DNA of 64,000 nucleotides, taken from positions 64,325,234-64,389,233 of the forward strand of contig OY726567.1 of the NCBI GenBank assembly GCA_963383645.1. The letters run 5' to 3'. The position numbers were made by a program, and so were the translations under genes. This stretch comes from Muscardinus avellanarius. Its lineage: Eukaryota > Chordata > Mammalia > Rodentia > Gliridae. Of the stretch, positions 34,396 to 47,379 are shown piece by piece. The notes beneath the pieces are model-generated. The model saw nothing but the letters and a program-made list of their open reading frames with translations, ran no database searches and was not told the origin of the DNA. How positions within the stretch are numbered: the stretch's first letter is position 1; the number at the start of each line of letters is the position of its first letter.

Positions 34396-34532
34396 AAAAG
34401 AAAGAAGAAAGGAAGAAAGGAGAGAAAGAAAAAAAGAAAAGAAAGAAAGAAAGAAAGAAAAAAAGAAAAGAAAGAAACAAAGAAAGAAAGAAAGAAAGAA
34501 AGGAAGAAAGAAAGAAAGAAGGAAAGAAAGAG
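34396..34532. repeat. (GAAA)n purine microsatellite
   Basis: A pure purine tract of about 137 bases with GAAA and GGAA units. It gives long Lys/Glu/Arg or Phe/Ser/Leu frames on both strands that are not genes. Confidence 0.95.
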
Positions 34533-34950
34533 AGTTCCCTGGATGCGAGACAGCAAGCATGGCTGCGGGCACACTGGAGCAGAGGTGGTGGCGGCAGTGG
34601 CAGAGCCACCAAGTGCTCCTTCCTGGCCCCAGGCAACTCCCCTGGGGTTCAGGCCCATGGCCCATCACTGCCCCCCAGGACTCCTTGCCCTGCGCCGCTC
34701 CCCAAAACACACCTCCAAGCCGCCATAGCCCTTCTCACCTGGTGGCACCGACTGCCCACCACCAAGGTAACCGCTCCTGCACTGGCCACAGTGTTTGGGG
34801 GGGGCACTGCTGAATCCAAGAGGTGCAGCCATCCCCGACCTACTCACTTGCCTTATTGATTGTCTATATTTATAAGAGTTTACAACTTTTACTAAGAACT
34901 TTGTATACAAAGAAATTTTTTTAAAAAAAGAAAAAGATACCTTCAAATTA

Positions 34951-37024
<2,074 letters not shown>

Positions 37025-39148
37025 TCAAATTATATTTAAAACAAAGAAGAAGGATCTTGGGCAATTTGGGCCTTTGGGGGTTTGGGCTCCGCTTTTAAGT
37101 TTTTTCCCCCTCCTTCGTTGACTTTGGATTTCGGATAGGCCCGCTGCTTTGGGCTCGAAAGGACCTTCTGGGACTCCACATTAATGACTCAGCGATGCGC
37201 TGCTTCTCCACCTTGGCGTCCAGCCTGGTGAAGACACTGCGTCCAGCAGGTGTCCCGAATAACTGCTGGCAGGAGGAGCTCCCGAACTGAAGCGCCTTCC
37301 CTCGGTGCTTCCAGGCCGCCCCTAGAGCCTGGCAGTGGAGACCCAGGCCAGGGATCTGAAGAGTGGCAGAGCCGGTACGGCTGCAGCGGTAGCACCCTGG
37401 CCCTCCTTCGTCGAAGGGAGATGGTGGAGTTCAACCATCTCCTGGACCTAGACTTTATTCTCACCAACTCGTTTTCTCATCAGAAGGCGATGGACAACAC
37501 GTGTCCTAGTCGGTGTAGGACTCCTAGTCATCACCGTCCAGGAGCGGCCCTACCAGTGCGCCCTCCACCTGTAGTGTCAGCTATCCAATCCTCCCGGGGG
37601 TGACACAGGCGTGGCACCCGGAGGCTTTGGCGGCGGCAGCCTCTGGAGTCCACATCCGCTTCCACGGCTCTGTACAACCTGGCGGACATTAACGACCTGA
37701 GCCCCTTGGCGGCTTAGTGGCCGAGCTCCTGCAGCCCGAATTCCACTGCTGCAGCTGGAGCCACCAGTTGCTGGACTGATGGGCAAGTTTGTGTTGAAGG
37801 CGTCCCTGGGCGCTCCTGACAACGAGTACAGAAGCCCGTCAGTCATCAGTGTTAGCAAAAGCATCCCAGAAGGCAGCCACCCTGTGGTGGTGGCGCCCTA
37901 CAGAGGAGGACCTCCGCCAAGTGCCCCAGTATCAAGCAGGAGGCGTCTCCTACTGCACTGTGGGTCGACCCCTTGAGGTGCACTTGGGCGCAGGACCCCA
38001 GCTCAGTAATGGGCACCGGCTGAGAGCACATTGACTTCCCCAGCTAAGCGATGGGCACCTGCTGAGAGCACACGACTTCTCCCTGGGCGGCAGCTCCCTC
38101 GCAGGACTACTACACCCTGAGTCCCGAGGAACCGCTGAGCAGCCGGGACTGCCACCCTACCCTGCCGCTTCCTCCAGGATTCCGTCCCCATCCAGGACCC
38201 AACTAACCACCCTTCCTGCCGCACCAGATGCAGCCACAGGTCCCACTGCTCCACTACCAAGACCTAATGCCACTTGGTTCCTACTTGCCAGAGGAGCCCA
38301 AGCCAAAGAGGGGAAGAGGTCGTGGCCCCGAGAAAGGACGGTCACTCACGCTTGTGATTATGCTGGCTGCGGGAAGACCTATACAAAGAGTTCTGGTCTC
38401 AAGGCACACTTGTGAACCCACACAGGTGAGAAACCTTACCACTGTTCTTAGGCAGGCGGTGGGTGGAAATTCGCCTGCTCTGATGAACTGACCAGGCACT
38501 ACGGCAAACACAAGGGTCACCGCCCATTCCCGTGCCAGAAGTATGACCCAGCCTTCTCCATGTCGGACCACCTGCCTTACACATGAAGAGGCACTTTTAA
38601 ATCCTGAGCAGTGAAGCAGACCCACACCCACCCATGAGAAAATTCAGATTTTTTTTTAACATTTCATACTGTTACCCTTGAAGCCCCCCTCCCTCTGGGA
38701 GAGGAACCCAGCTGGCAAGCACTACAATCATGGTCAAGTTTCCAACAAATCAGGTCATGAATGGATAATGAGAAGTAGGAGAAATCCAAAAGACAAAAAT
38801 CGAAAGAGCAGATGGGGTCTGTGACTGGATATTATAGCATTCAAATTACAAATCCAAATTGAACATGCCTGGACATACAAAACACCAAGGGGTTGGGAGG
38901 GTAACTGGAAGTTGTGGATATCAGGGTATAATGTAAATTAGATCTAATAGTAGGCGGGGGGGGGGGACAGAATTCCCTTTAATGGTGTCTCAATGAAATA
39001 GAAGTATAAAGATCACCTTGTATTCTATTGCTTTCTAAAAGCCAATGATATATTAGAAGAAAAGGACGAAATTCAGGTACAGAAAATGTGTTTTAATAGC
39101 CTTTGTGATGGTGGTTGGTGAGTATTGGTTCTAAAGGTACGAAACAAG

Positions 39149-39355
39149 CTGGGCGTGGTGGCACACGCTTGTAATCCCCGTGCTTGGGAGGCAGAGACAG
39201 GACGACTGCGCAGGTTCGAAGCCAGCCACGCGTGCTGGCTTAGGAGACCCTGTTTCCAAAATAAAAAAAAAAAAAATGTGAAAATAGGTCTGGGAGTGTA
39301 GCCCAGAGGTAGAAGGGCTTCCAGGAACCCCAGTACCACCAAAAAATAAATAAAT
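39149..39355 (+). mobile_element. Young SINE in KLF4 retrocopy 3' UTR
   Basis: Perfect 16-base target duplication (AAAGGTACGAAACAAG at 39,133-39,148 and 39,356-39,371), CpG-rich body, A-rich tail. Confidence 0.95.
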
Positions 39356-39625
39356 AAAGGTACGAAACAAGGAAGCCAATATTCTCAAACTGCAGCATAC
39401 TTTGACAAGGAAAATCTATTTTTTTCTTCCAATCTCCATTCATGACATAAGTCAGGTAAATACACCTGGTTTACTTCATATTTTTTATGCAGGTAGTCTG
39501 TTATGCACTGTGGTTTCAGATGTGCAATAATTTGTACCATGGTCTATTCCCAAGTATGCCTTAAGCAGAACAATGTGTTCTATATAGTTCCTTGCCTTAA
39601 TAAATATATAATATAAATTTTTTAA

Positions 39626-40835
39626 AACCTGACTCACAAACAGAAAGAAGGTGCCAAGACAACAGAAACATGAGAATTCTGAAAATATGGGGAAAAAATA
39701 ACAGCGAGTTAATAAGGGAAATCACAAATAATGACCTTCAAGAAATGCAAGGAGAATCTCGAATCCTCACAGTAAGTGTACCAGAAATAAAAGAGAAAAT
39801 TAAGATGTTAAGAAAGAATCAAAAAGAGGCCTGGAATAAAATGAGTCAATAACGGAAATGAAAACAGCAATAGAAATAAATTCTGGAAGAATAGATAATG
39901 GTAGTAAATGTTTATGCCCACAAAATATATTTAGAAAACAAACTCTTCAAGACATCATGTCTCAAGTAAACCCACATACAATCTTCAAGGCAAAAGATAA
40001 GACTCTTCAGAACTAAAGAAAACTGTAAGCCGTGCGTCCTGGTGCACACTTGTAATCCCAGCATTCGGGAGCCTGAAACCAAAGGATTGTGTTTCATGGC
40101 CATCCTCAGCTACATAGTGAGGGCCTCTGCAACTCAGTGAGACCCTGTTTCAAAATAAAGAATAAATAATAGGGCAAGGGCTGTACCTAAGAGGTCAAAT
40201 TCCCCTGGGTTCTATCCCCAGACCTGCAAAAGAAGAAAAAAAAAAAAGAAAAAAGAAAAAGAAAAGAAAGAAATAAAACTATAAACCAAATGAAACTAAT
40301 AGACATATACAGGATTTTTCAACCTAGAGGAGCTGACTCCACATTCTTCTCAGCTGTCCATGGAAACTTTTCCAAAGTAGATCACATCCAGGGCCACAAA
40401 GAAAGCACCAGCAAATTCAAAAGATGTAATATACTTTCCTGCACATTTTCAGATCACAACGGAATGAAAATACAAAATCAATTAACAAGAGGACCAAAAT
40501 AAAGTATATGAATACATAAACATTGAATGATACACCGTTGAATGAGGATTGGATATGATCAGAAATAAGGGAAGAAATAACAAATTCTTAAAACTAAACA
40601 AAAATAGAGACATGACATGCAAAAATGTATGGGACACTTTGAAGGCAGTGTTGAAACTTTATAGTATTGAGTGCCCAAATAAGAAGAAGAAAGAGTCATC
40701 AAATAAACAACCTAAGGACATGTCTCAGGACCTACAAAACCAGCAACAGTCTAATCCCTAAATCTTCTCCCATTCTGTTAGCTATTTGTTGAGGTTCTTG
40801 ATGATTTTCTTTGCTGTACAGAAGCTTTCCAGACC
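39626..40835. mobile_element. L1 ORF2 fragments and a SINE
   Basis: 40,290-40,500 (plus) reads as the end of the L1 endonuclease domain (FFSAVHGNFSKVDHIQGHK, FSDHNGMK). 40,540-40,760 continues as decayed ORF2 (WDTLKAVL). 40,770-40,835 is antisense L1. A dimeric SINE lies at 40,028-40,235 (plus). 39,660-39,900 is possibly L1-related but not assigned. Confidence 0.6.
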
Positions 40836-42464
40836 CGTGTGTCTCAGCATCCTAAGTCCTGGGATTACATATGTGTACTACCTTGTCTGGCTTACATTTT
40901 CTTACTCCTATAAAATATATTTGGACTGCAAATTTTGGTAAGGACCAATACTATTAATTGTGTACAAGTAGAGGCAGATGATCACGATTTCAAAGCCCAG
41001 CCTTGGAATCTTAAAAACGTCATTGGTAAAATTTTTAAAAAGGAAGTGGATGTTGGTTAGTGTTGTACTGCCAGTGGGTCCAATTCCCACAGGGGTAAAA
41101 CCATTCATCTTTAGTTAAATATATTTGTATATTTTTCTATATAAATAAAGTCAACAACTGGTATTTATTTAACTGTAACTGAAAATGAACATGGACAAAG
41201 AAATGTACTGGGTAAATGTTTCAAATATTAATTCACAACTCAATAGGCATCTAATCGTATCGTGAAACAGAACAGAAGAAATGAACACATAAATGAAGTT
41301 TCTGCCAGAGAGGAGGGCTCATTTCCCTCAGGGTGGAGAAGCACAACAAACTCCAGGCAGCATTTCATTTATGATATTTATCAAACAAAAAGCATCAGGG
41401 CTTGTTCAGGACAATAATCCACTGTGGCTGTGTCTAAAGGAAGACAAGATTAACCTGTTACTCATTATAATCTCTAATGGAGACTCCTTTCTGAGCATAA
41501 CAGGATGTGAGTTTAAGCTACACCAGGTGCTATGCCGAACCACACATCTATATCCACCTTGTATGAAAGGGGCATCTGGACCTGGTCCTTCCTTGTCCTT
41601 CATGTTCTCTAAAGACTATTTCATAATTGTATTACAATATTCCTTTTATTACAATTTTTATTAAAAAATTACAATGTCCATTCCTACAAATATAACTTAT
41701 GTGTATGACATTCTTTATTTGTAACGACATTCCTCCAGAAAAGAGAATACAAGAGAAGCCATTAAATCAAGTTACCCAATACTGTGTGTTGGGATGTACA
41801 CTGGTCTTTTTCCCAAGGCCTGGAAAAATGTGGAAGCATTTCATATTTCTTTAAAATATTACTACATTTATTGAATTTCAGCATTAAAACATTAGTTTAC
41901 TCAGTGTTATTACATAAATGAAGTAAAATCAGCACATAATCTAAAGGCATATAATAAAATCCATTGTATTATGATGTTACAATACAGACACAAGCATTCA
42001 AACAATATTTTCCTTCTCAAACAGTGATGTTAAATTTTTCATTCTCGCTTTGGCTATAAAAGTTTATAATATTAGTAAATATTGAGAGGAAACATATTTA
42101 TAGATATATCAAAGAGTTGTTTCTTTCTCACGTGTCTGTGAAGAATTAAAAATTTTCCAACAACCAAGATATTCAAAGATTGCAAAGGAGTTTTGTATTG
42201 AATATTCTACAGAATTTTAATGGAAAACAGGCTCTTTTTCTCCCTAAAAAGAATTGGTAAAATGGTTTATATCACACATTCAAAATTTATTTTCTTACCT
42301 TAACAAAGAAGCAGTGTCTAGAACTCACACAGCAGTTTGACTGACCTCACTACTACAACTCAACTGAGACCTTTTTCTTTTGTCATAGTCTGTCATCTTT
42401 AGAGTTAAGAAACAAGAAAAATATGTACTACTTTAGAGTTAAGAAACAAGAAAAATATGTACTA
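40836..42464. other. Third, diverged copy of the KZNF 3' flank
   Basis: It aligns collinearly with 11,455-13,045 (unit A) and 52,580-54,140 (unit B) but with many more differences than A has from B. It stops where the decayed fingers would begin, so no finger sequence survives. Confidence 0.85.
42397..42464. repeat. 34-bp tandem duplication at the end of the third copy
   Basis: Two adjacent copies (42,397-42,430 and 42,431-42,464), each beginning CTTTAGAGTTAAG and ending ATGTACTA. It lies exactly at the breakpoint. Confidence 0.9.
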
Positions 42465-42783
42465 GTGAGGTCCTCTGCAACTCAGTGACCCGGTTTCAAA
42501 ATAAAGAATAAAAAATAGGACAGGGGGTGTATCTCGGAGGTAGAAGGCCCCTGGCTTCCATCCCCAGACACGCCAAAAAAAAAAAAAAAAAAATCAGAAG
42601 CTTCTGGGTGCTGGGACACACACTTGTAATCCCCACGCTTCAGAGGCTGAGACAAGAGGATGGTGCAGGTTCGAAGCCAGCTTCCACTGGCTTAAGAGAC
42701 ACAGTTTCCAAATAAAAAATATAAAATAGGTCTGGGAGTGTATCCCAGAGTTAGAAGGCCCCTCCGTTTTATCCATAGTGACA
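42465..42783 (+). mobile_element. SINE right half (to 42,585) and a dimeric SINE (42,605-42,783)
   Basis: The first is truncated at the third-copy breakpoint and ends in poly(A). The second is flanked by AAATCAGAAGCTT, repeated at the start of the following L1. Confidence 0.75.
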
Positions 42784-43513
42784 ACAATAGAAGAAAAATC
42801 AGAAGCTTTTCTGTACACCAACCATAAATCCACTGAAAAAGAAATTCAGAAAACTCTTCCACTCAGGATTTCCCACAAAAAAAAAAAATACTTAGGAATA
42901 AACTTAAACAAGGAGGTAAAACACCTCTACAAAGAAAATTATAAAACATTGAAAAAAGAAATCAAAGAAGATCTTAGAAGATGGGAAGATCTTCCATGTT
43001 CATGGATAGGCAGAATAAATATTATCAAAATGGCCATATTCCCAAAAGTGATCTACAAATTCAATGCAATACCCATTAAGTTACCAAGATAATTGCTCAC
43101 AGACATAGAAAAATCAGTCCTTAAATTCATTTGGAAAAACAAAAAACCCAGAATACCCAAAGTAGTTCTCAGCAATGAAAACCATGCAGGAGGAATTGCA
43201 ATAACTGACTTTAAACTATACTATAAAGCCACTGTAATAAAAACAACATGGTACTGGCACAACATCAGATCCATAGACCAATGGAACAGATTAGAAGACT
43301 CAGAAATGAATCCACACACTCACAGCCAATTGATATTTGACAAATGGGCCAAAAACATACAATGAAAGAAAGACAGTCTGTTCAACAAATGGTGTTGGAA
43401 AAACTGGTTATACATATGCAGAAAAATGGAATTAAATCCCACCTTCTCACCCTGCACAAGAGTCAATTCGAGATGGATCAAAGACTTGGAAATTAGACCA
43501 AATAATCCAATTT
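42784..43513 (+). mobile_element. L1 ORF2 3' part, 5' truncated
   Basis: Two adjoining frames (42,778-43,092 and 43,093-43,365) encode ORF2 reverse-transcriptase C-terminal sequence: [51 protein letters not shown] and [18 protein letters not shown] stop separates them and decay continues to the insertion site of composite LINE B. About 150 bases of ORF2 appear missing near 43,498. Confidence 0.85.
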
Positions 43514-43529
43514 AAAAATGGGCAAGTGA
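43514..43529. repeat. Target-site duplication of composite LINE B, left
   Basis: AAAAATGGGCAAGTGA, repeated at 46,233-46,248. The site is within the host L1. Confidence 0.95.
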
Positions 43530-44258
43530 GATTACCACAAAAAGAGCGCCTTTCATAGCCAGAAAACACCATCAGCAGAAAAACAAAAAAAACACCAGGC
43601 TCCAGAGAGAAAGCGGACTGAGAACAGAGCTCAGGGCCACAGAGGAGACACACGCGCCCGAGGACGCGGCAGCAGCGCCATACTGCCGGCAGCAGCGGCG
43701 AACTCAGTGGACGGCTACAGCAAGCTGAGGTGAGCCGATGCGGAACAGCCAGGCGGGATCTTTCGGCGCAGACAGCATTTAAAGCTCCCAGTGGCTGAGC
43801 TCAGCACACGCTGCAGGGATTCAGAGTGGAAATCAAAACCAGAGAAGAAAAAATACACCAGCCTCATGGCCGAGGGCGTGGCAGAGGCGCCATATTGCCA
43901 CCGGCGGCGGCAGCAGCAGTGAATTCACCGAGTCCAGTACAGCTACATCTACGTACTCAAGAACAGTGAGTCAAATTGCGGGCCACAGAGGAGAAATCCC
44001 AGTATTGTGCCTCCTGGGACTTGACCCAGTGAGGGAGTGGTGGTGGCAGAGATATCACACCATAGGAGAGCGTGCAACCTGGCACCCCCCATAGTTTAAA
44101 GCAGCCTCTATCGACTCCCTGGGTCGGAGACTCTGTGAAACAACCCAGTAAAGGAGTGGTGGGGTCTGAGATAATACAGACTCGAGATCCAGAGCACCTT
44201 AAGTGAAGCCATAGTGACCCAAGGGAAGAACCCAGAGAAGGCACAAACCTCCGAAATC

Positions 44259-45176
44259 ATGGGAAAGAGGAATAACACTGAAGTAATGAATGTGCACAAC
44301 CCCACAACATCAGAACCTGATAAAACAGAAAATCAGAGATTTCTAGAAGATCAAATCAGGAAAATAACTGTAGAAATAATAGAGGTGCTTCGAAAAGAAC
44401 TCAGAGAGAGCCAAAAAGAGATAAAGGATGCAATTAATGAAGTAAAGGCCTCAATTCAAAGCACAAACAACCGATTAGAACACATGGAGAACAGAATCTC
44501 GCTCTTAGAAGATGAGCAATCCAAAAATGAATGCATAGTTTCTAATCTAGAAAAAGATATCCAACAGCAGGAATCTGACATTGAAGAAATATGGGCCCAT
44601 CTTAAGAGAGCTAACCTAAGAATAATTGGAATAGAGGAGGGAAAAGAAAGTGATACCAAAGGGATCAACAATCTCTTCAAGGAAGTAATAGCAGAAAATT
44701 TTCCAAATATAGAGCAAGAGGTTGATACACAGATCCAGGAAACTTATAGAACTCCCTTTAGACATGATCCGAGAAGAGGATCCCCACGCCATATAATTGT
44801 CAAAATGACCAATGTGGAAGCCAAGCAGAGAATCTTAAAGGCAACAAAAACAAAGGGCCAAGTGACATTCAGAGGCAAACCAATTAGAATCACTCCAGAC
44901 TTCCCAGACCAAGTCATGAGAGCCAGAAGGGCTTGGAGTAACATATTCCAAACTCTGAGAGAAAACAACTTCCAGCCAAAAATTTCCTATCCAGCAAAAC
45001 TTTCTATCAAATTAGATGGAGAAATAAGAAGCTTCCATGACAAACAGAAACTGAAGGAATTTATGTCTTCAAAACCAGCGCTAGAGAAAATACTCAAAGA
45101 GATTAACTACAAAGAAGAAATAGGTAACACTCACCAGAACCAGAGAAACAAGAGTTGCCATCCAACAGACAACTAA
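44259..45176 (+). CDS. L1-type ORF1 protein, composite LINE copy B
   Basis: 305 residues from MGKRNN. It has the same layout as copy A: coiled coil, RRM-like region (LRIIGIEEGKE), C-terminal domain (RRGSPRHIIVKM, FRGKPIRITPDF). It keeps the longer end after KEINYKEEIG that a one-base deletion removed from copy A. The two proteins differ at only a few tens of positions. An intact frame in both copies suggests recent mobility or selection on ORF1 in cis. Confidence 0.9.
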   Translation: MGKRNNTEVMNVHNPTTSEPDKTENQRFLEDQIRKITVEIIEVLRKELRESQKEIKDAINEVKASIQSTNNRLEHMENRISLLEDEQSKNECIVSNLEKDIQQQESDIEEIWAHLKRANLRIIGIEEGKESDTKGINNLFKEVIAENFPNIEQEVDTQIQETYRTPFRHDPRRGSPRHIIVKMTNVEAKQRILKATKTKGQVTFRGKPIRITPDFPDQVMRARRAWSNIFQTLRENNFQPKISYPAKLSIKLDGEIRSFHDKQKLKEFMSSKPALEKILKEINYKEEIGNTHQNQRNKSCHPTDN

Positions 45177-45394
45177 GATTGGTTATCTGTGGAGATTCAT
45201 TATTTATGTTAGTCTTTTACCTATCTCTAAATTGTATTGTTTGCCTTTATTGTTGTTAATTTTTAGGATTTCTAGTTGGAATATTAATATACCTTCAGAT
45301 ATAGCATTTGGAAATATTTTATCCAATTCTATTAGTAACTTTTAACTCTGTTTACATTGTCTTTGGATATACAATATTTTCTTTTATTTTTTAG

Positions 45395-45885
45395 GGAGTT
45401 TGTATATTCTTCTGTTGCCTGTGCCATTGAAATCATATCCAAGAAATCACTGCCAATTTCAATGTTGTGAGGTTTTATGACCCAGATTTTCTCCTAAAAG
45501 ATTATAGTCTTAAGATTTATATTTAGGTCTTTTATCTATTTTGAGTTAATACTTGTATGAGGGATTAGGTAAGGGTCCAATTTTATTCTTTTCCATGTAA
45601 TTATTATTTTTCAACAATATTTAGTTAAAAGATTATTATTTCTACCACCAAATGTTCGTGGAAACCTTGTCAAAAATAACTTGACAATATAGGGAAGAAG
45701 TTAGCTCTAGGCTTGTATTTAACTCCAATGGTCTATATATCTGCCTTTAGAACAGTACTACACTGTTTCAATTATTGTAGCTTTATATGGTTTGAAATCA
45801 GAAAATATACATCTTCTAGGTTTGTTTTTGCTTCGAGATTGTTTTGGGTATCTAGAGTCCATATTCCATATCAGGATAGATTTTT
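45395..45885 (-). mobile_element. Antisense L1 ORF2 segment captured in composite LINE B
   Basis: Collinear with 25,715-26,210 and in the same orientation relative to ORF1. Confidence 0.7.
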
Positions 45886-46248
45886 TTCTGAAAAATAAAT
45901 ATATGATAGTTTCACCTAAAAAAAAGAAAAAAAATTCTCTGGTAAGAAAGAAAGCAAAAAGAAATATTGAAATGTTATCTTTAAGTCATCAAAAGCTTGG
46001 TATCAGACAAATGAAACTGTTATGTGAGATTATCATTTTTAATTTTGGATAAATTGCTATAATACTAGATGTCAACCACTAAGCCAAGCATGGGAGGGAG
46101 GGATGGGGAGAGAATGGGGTGGGGATCGGGTGGGGGCTGACTGGGCGATGTGTGCATGTATATCTACAAAAGTTTGTATCCCACTATGATGTATGAATAC
46201 AGTGCACCAATAAAATAAAATTAAAAAAAAAGAAAAATGGGCAAGTGA

Positions 46249-47140
46249 ACTTAATAGACACATCATGAAAAAAGAAATTCAAATGGCCAATAAAGGCATA
46301 AAAAACATTCAACATCATTGACAATCAGAGAGATGCAAATCAAAACTACCCTGATATTTCACCTAACTCCAACTAGAATGGCAATCATTCAAAACACAAA
46401 CAACAACAAATGCTGGTGAGGATGTGGAGAAGTGGGAGCCCTAAAGCATTGTTGGTGGGATTGCAAATTAGTGCAACCACTTTGGAAAACAGTATGGAGG
46501 ATCCTCAGAAGAATGGGAACAAATTTACCATTTGACCCAGCAATACCACTTCTGGGTATCTATCCAAAAGAAAGCAAACCAAACTACCAAATGAATCCAT
46601 GTGTATCTATGTTCATAGCTGCGTAATTCACCATTGCCAAACTATGGAACCAGCCAAGATGTCCATCAACAATGGATGAATGGATTACAAAAGTATGGGA
46701 TATGTAAACAATGAAATTTAACTCAGCCATGAAAAAATACAATTACATCATTTTCAGGGAAATGAATGGAACTAGAGGACATTATGCTAAGTGAGATTAG
46801 GCAGCCTCAAAAAGTAAGAAATTGGATGCTTTCCCTCGTATGTGAAAGCTAAAGTAAAATGGATCATAGGAGGAGCTCCAGGTGAAAAAGGAGATCCTAT
46901 AGAAGAGCAAATCAGGACACCTAGCTGAAAGGATAGGAGAGGGGAAAAGCTCTCTAAAGAACATGATGTACTTAGACAAACATATTGATATCAACCACTA
47001 AGCCAAGCATGGGAGAAAGGGTTGGGGTCTGAATGGGGTGGGGATTGGACGGGGACTGACTGGGTGATGTGTGCATATACGTCTACGCAAGTTTTTTTTT
47101 TTCTATCCCATTATGATATATGAAATCAATGCACCAATAA
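46249..47140 (+). mobile_element. L1 3' region, continuation of the host L1
   Basis: It resumes after the target duplication with ORF2-end and 3' UTR sequence: the GATGTGGAGAAGTGGGAGCC segment, then the G-rich tract at 47,000-47,060 and an A-rich tail. From about 46,740 it matches unit A (505-893). Confidence 0.9.
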
Positions 47141-47156
47141 AACAAAAAGAAGAAAC

Positions 47157-47276
47157 AGAGTTTCACTAAGTTCCAAAGGGCCTCACTAAGTAGCTGAGGC
47201 TGTCTGCAAACTATGATCCTCTAGTCTCAGCCTCCTGAATGCTGGGATTACAGGTGTGCACCACCACTCCCAGCAT
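47157..47276 (-). mobile_element. B1-type SINE (unit B)
   Basis: Ortholog within the duplication of 903-1,023. Confidence 0.8.
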
Positions 47277-47379
47277 AAAGTGATTTTAATAGTCCACAAG
47301 CATTAACTCCTTGAGGATGAGACGAGATTTCCTTAAACATCACATAAATAAGCAATTTGCTTTTCACATTAATCCTTTG

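Larger units (their letters stand above)
43530..46232 (+). mobile_element. Composite ORF1-only LINE, copy B
   Basis: Same order and joints as copy A. It lacks about the first 55 bases (it starts at the equivalent of about 23,723) and has one 37-bp monomer. ORF1 is followed by the same unassigned spacer, the antisense L1 ORF2 segment (45,395-45,885) and the 3' UTR. A 16-bp target duplication shows independent insertion, here into an older L1. It has no sense ORF2. Confidence 0.9.

Noticed and set aside
34319..34813. Long Lys/Glu-rich and Phe/Ser-rich frames
   Set aside because: Products of the (GAAA)n tract, a SINE and KLF4 5' UTR sequence.
38157..38631. Minus-strand frames up to 116 codons
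   Set aside because: Antisense of the KLF4 retrocopy.
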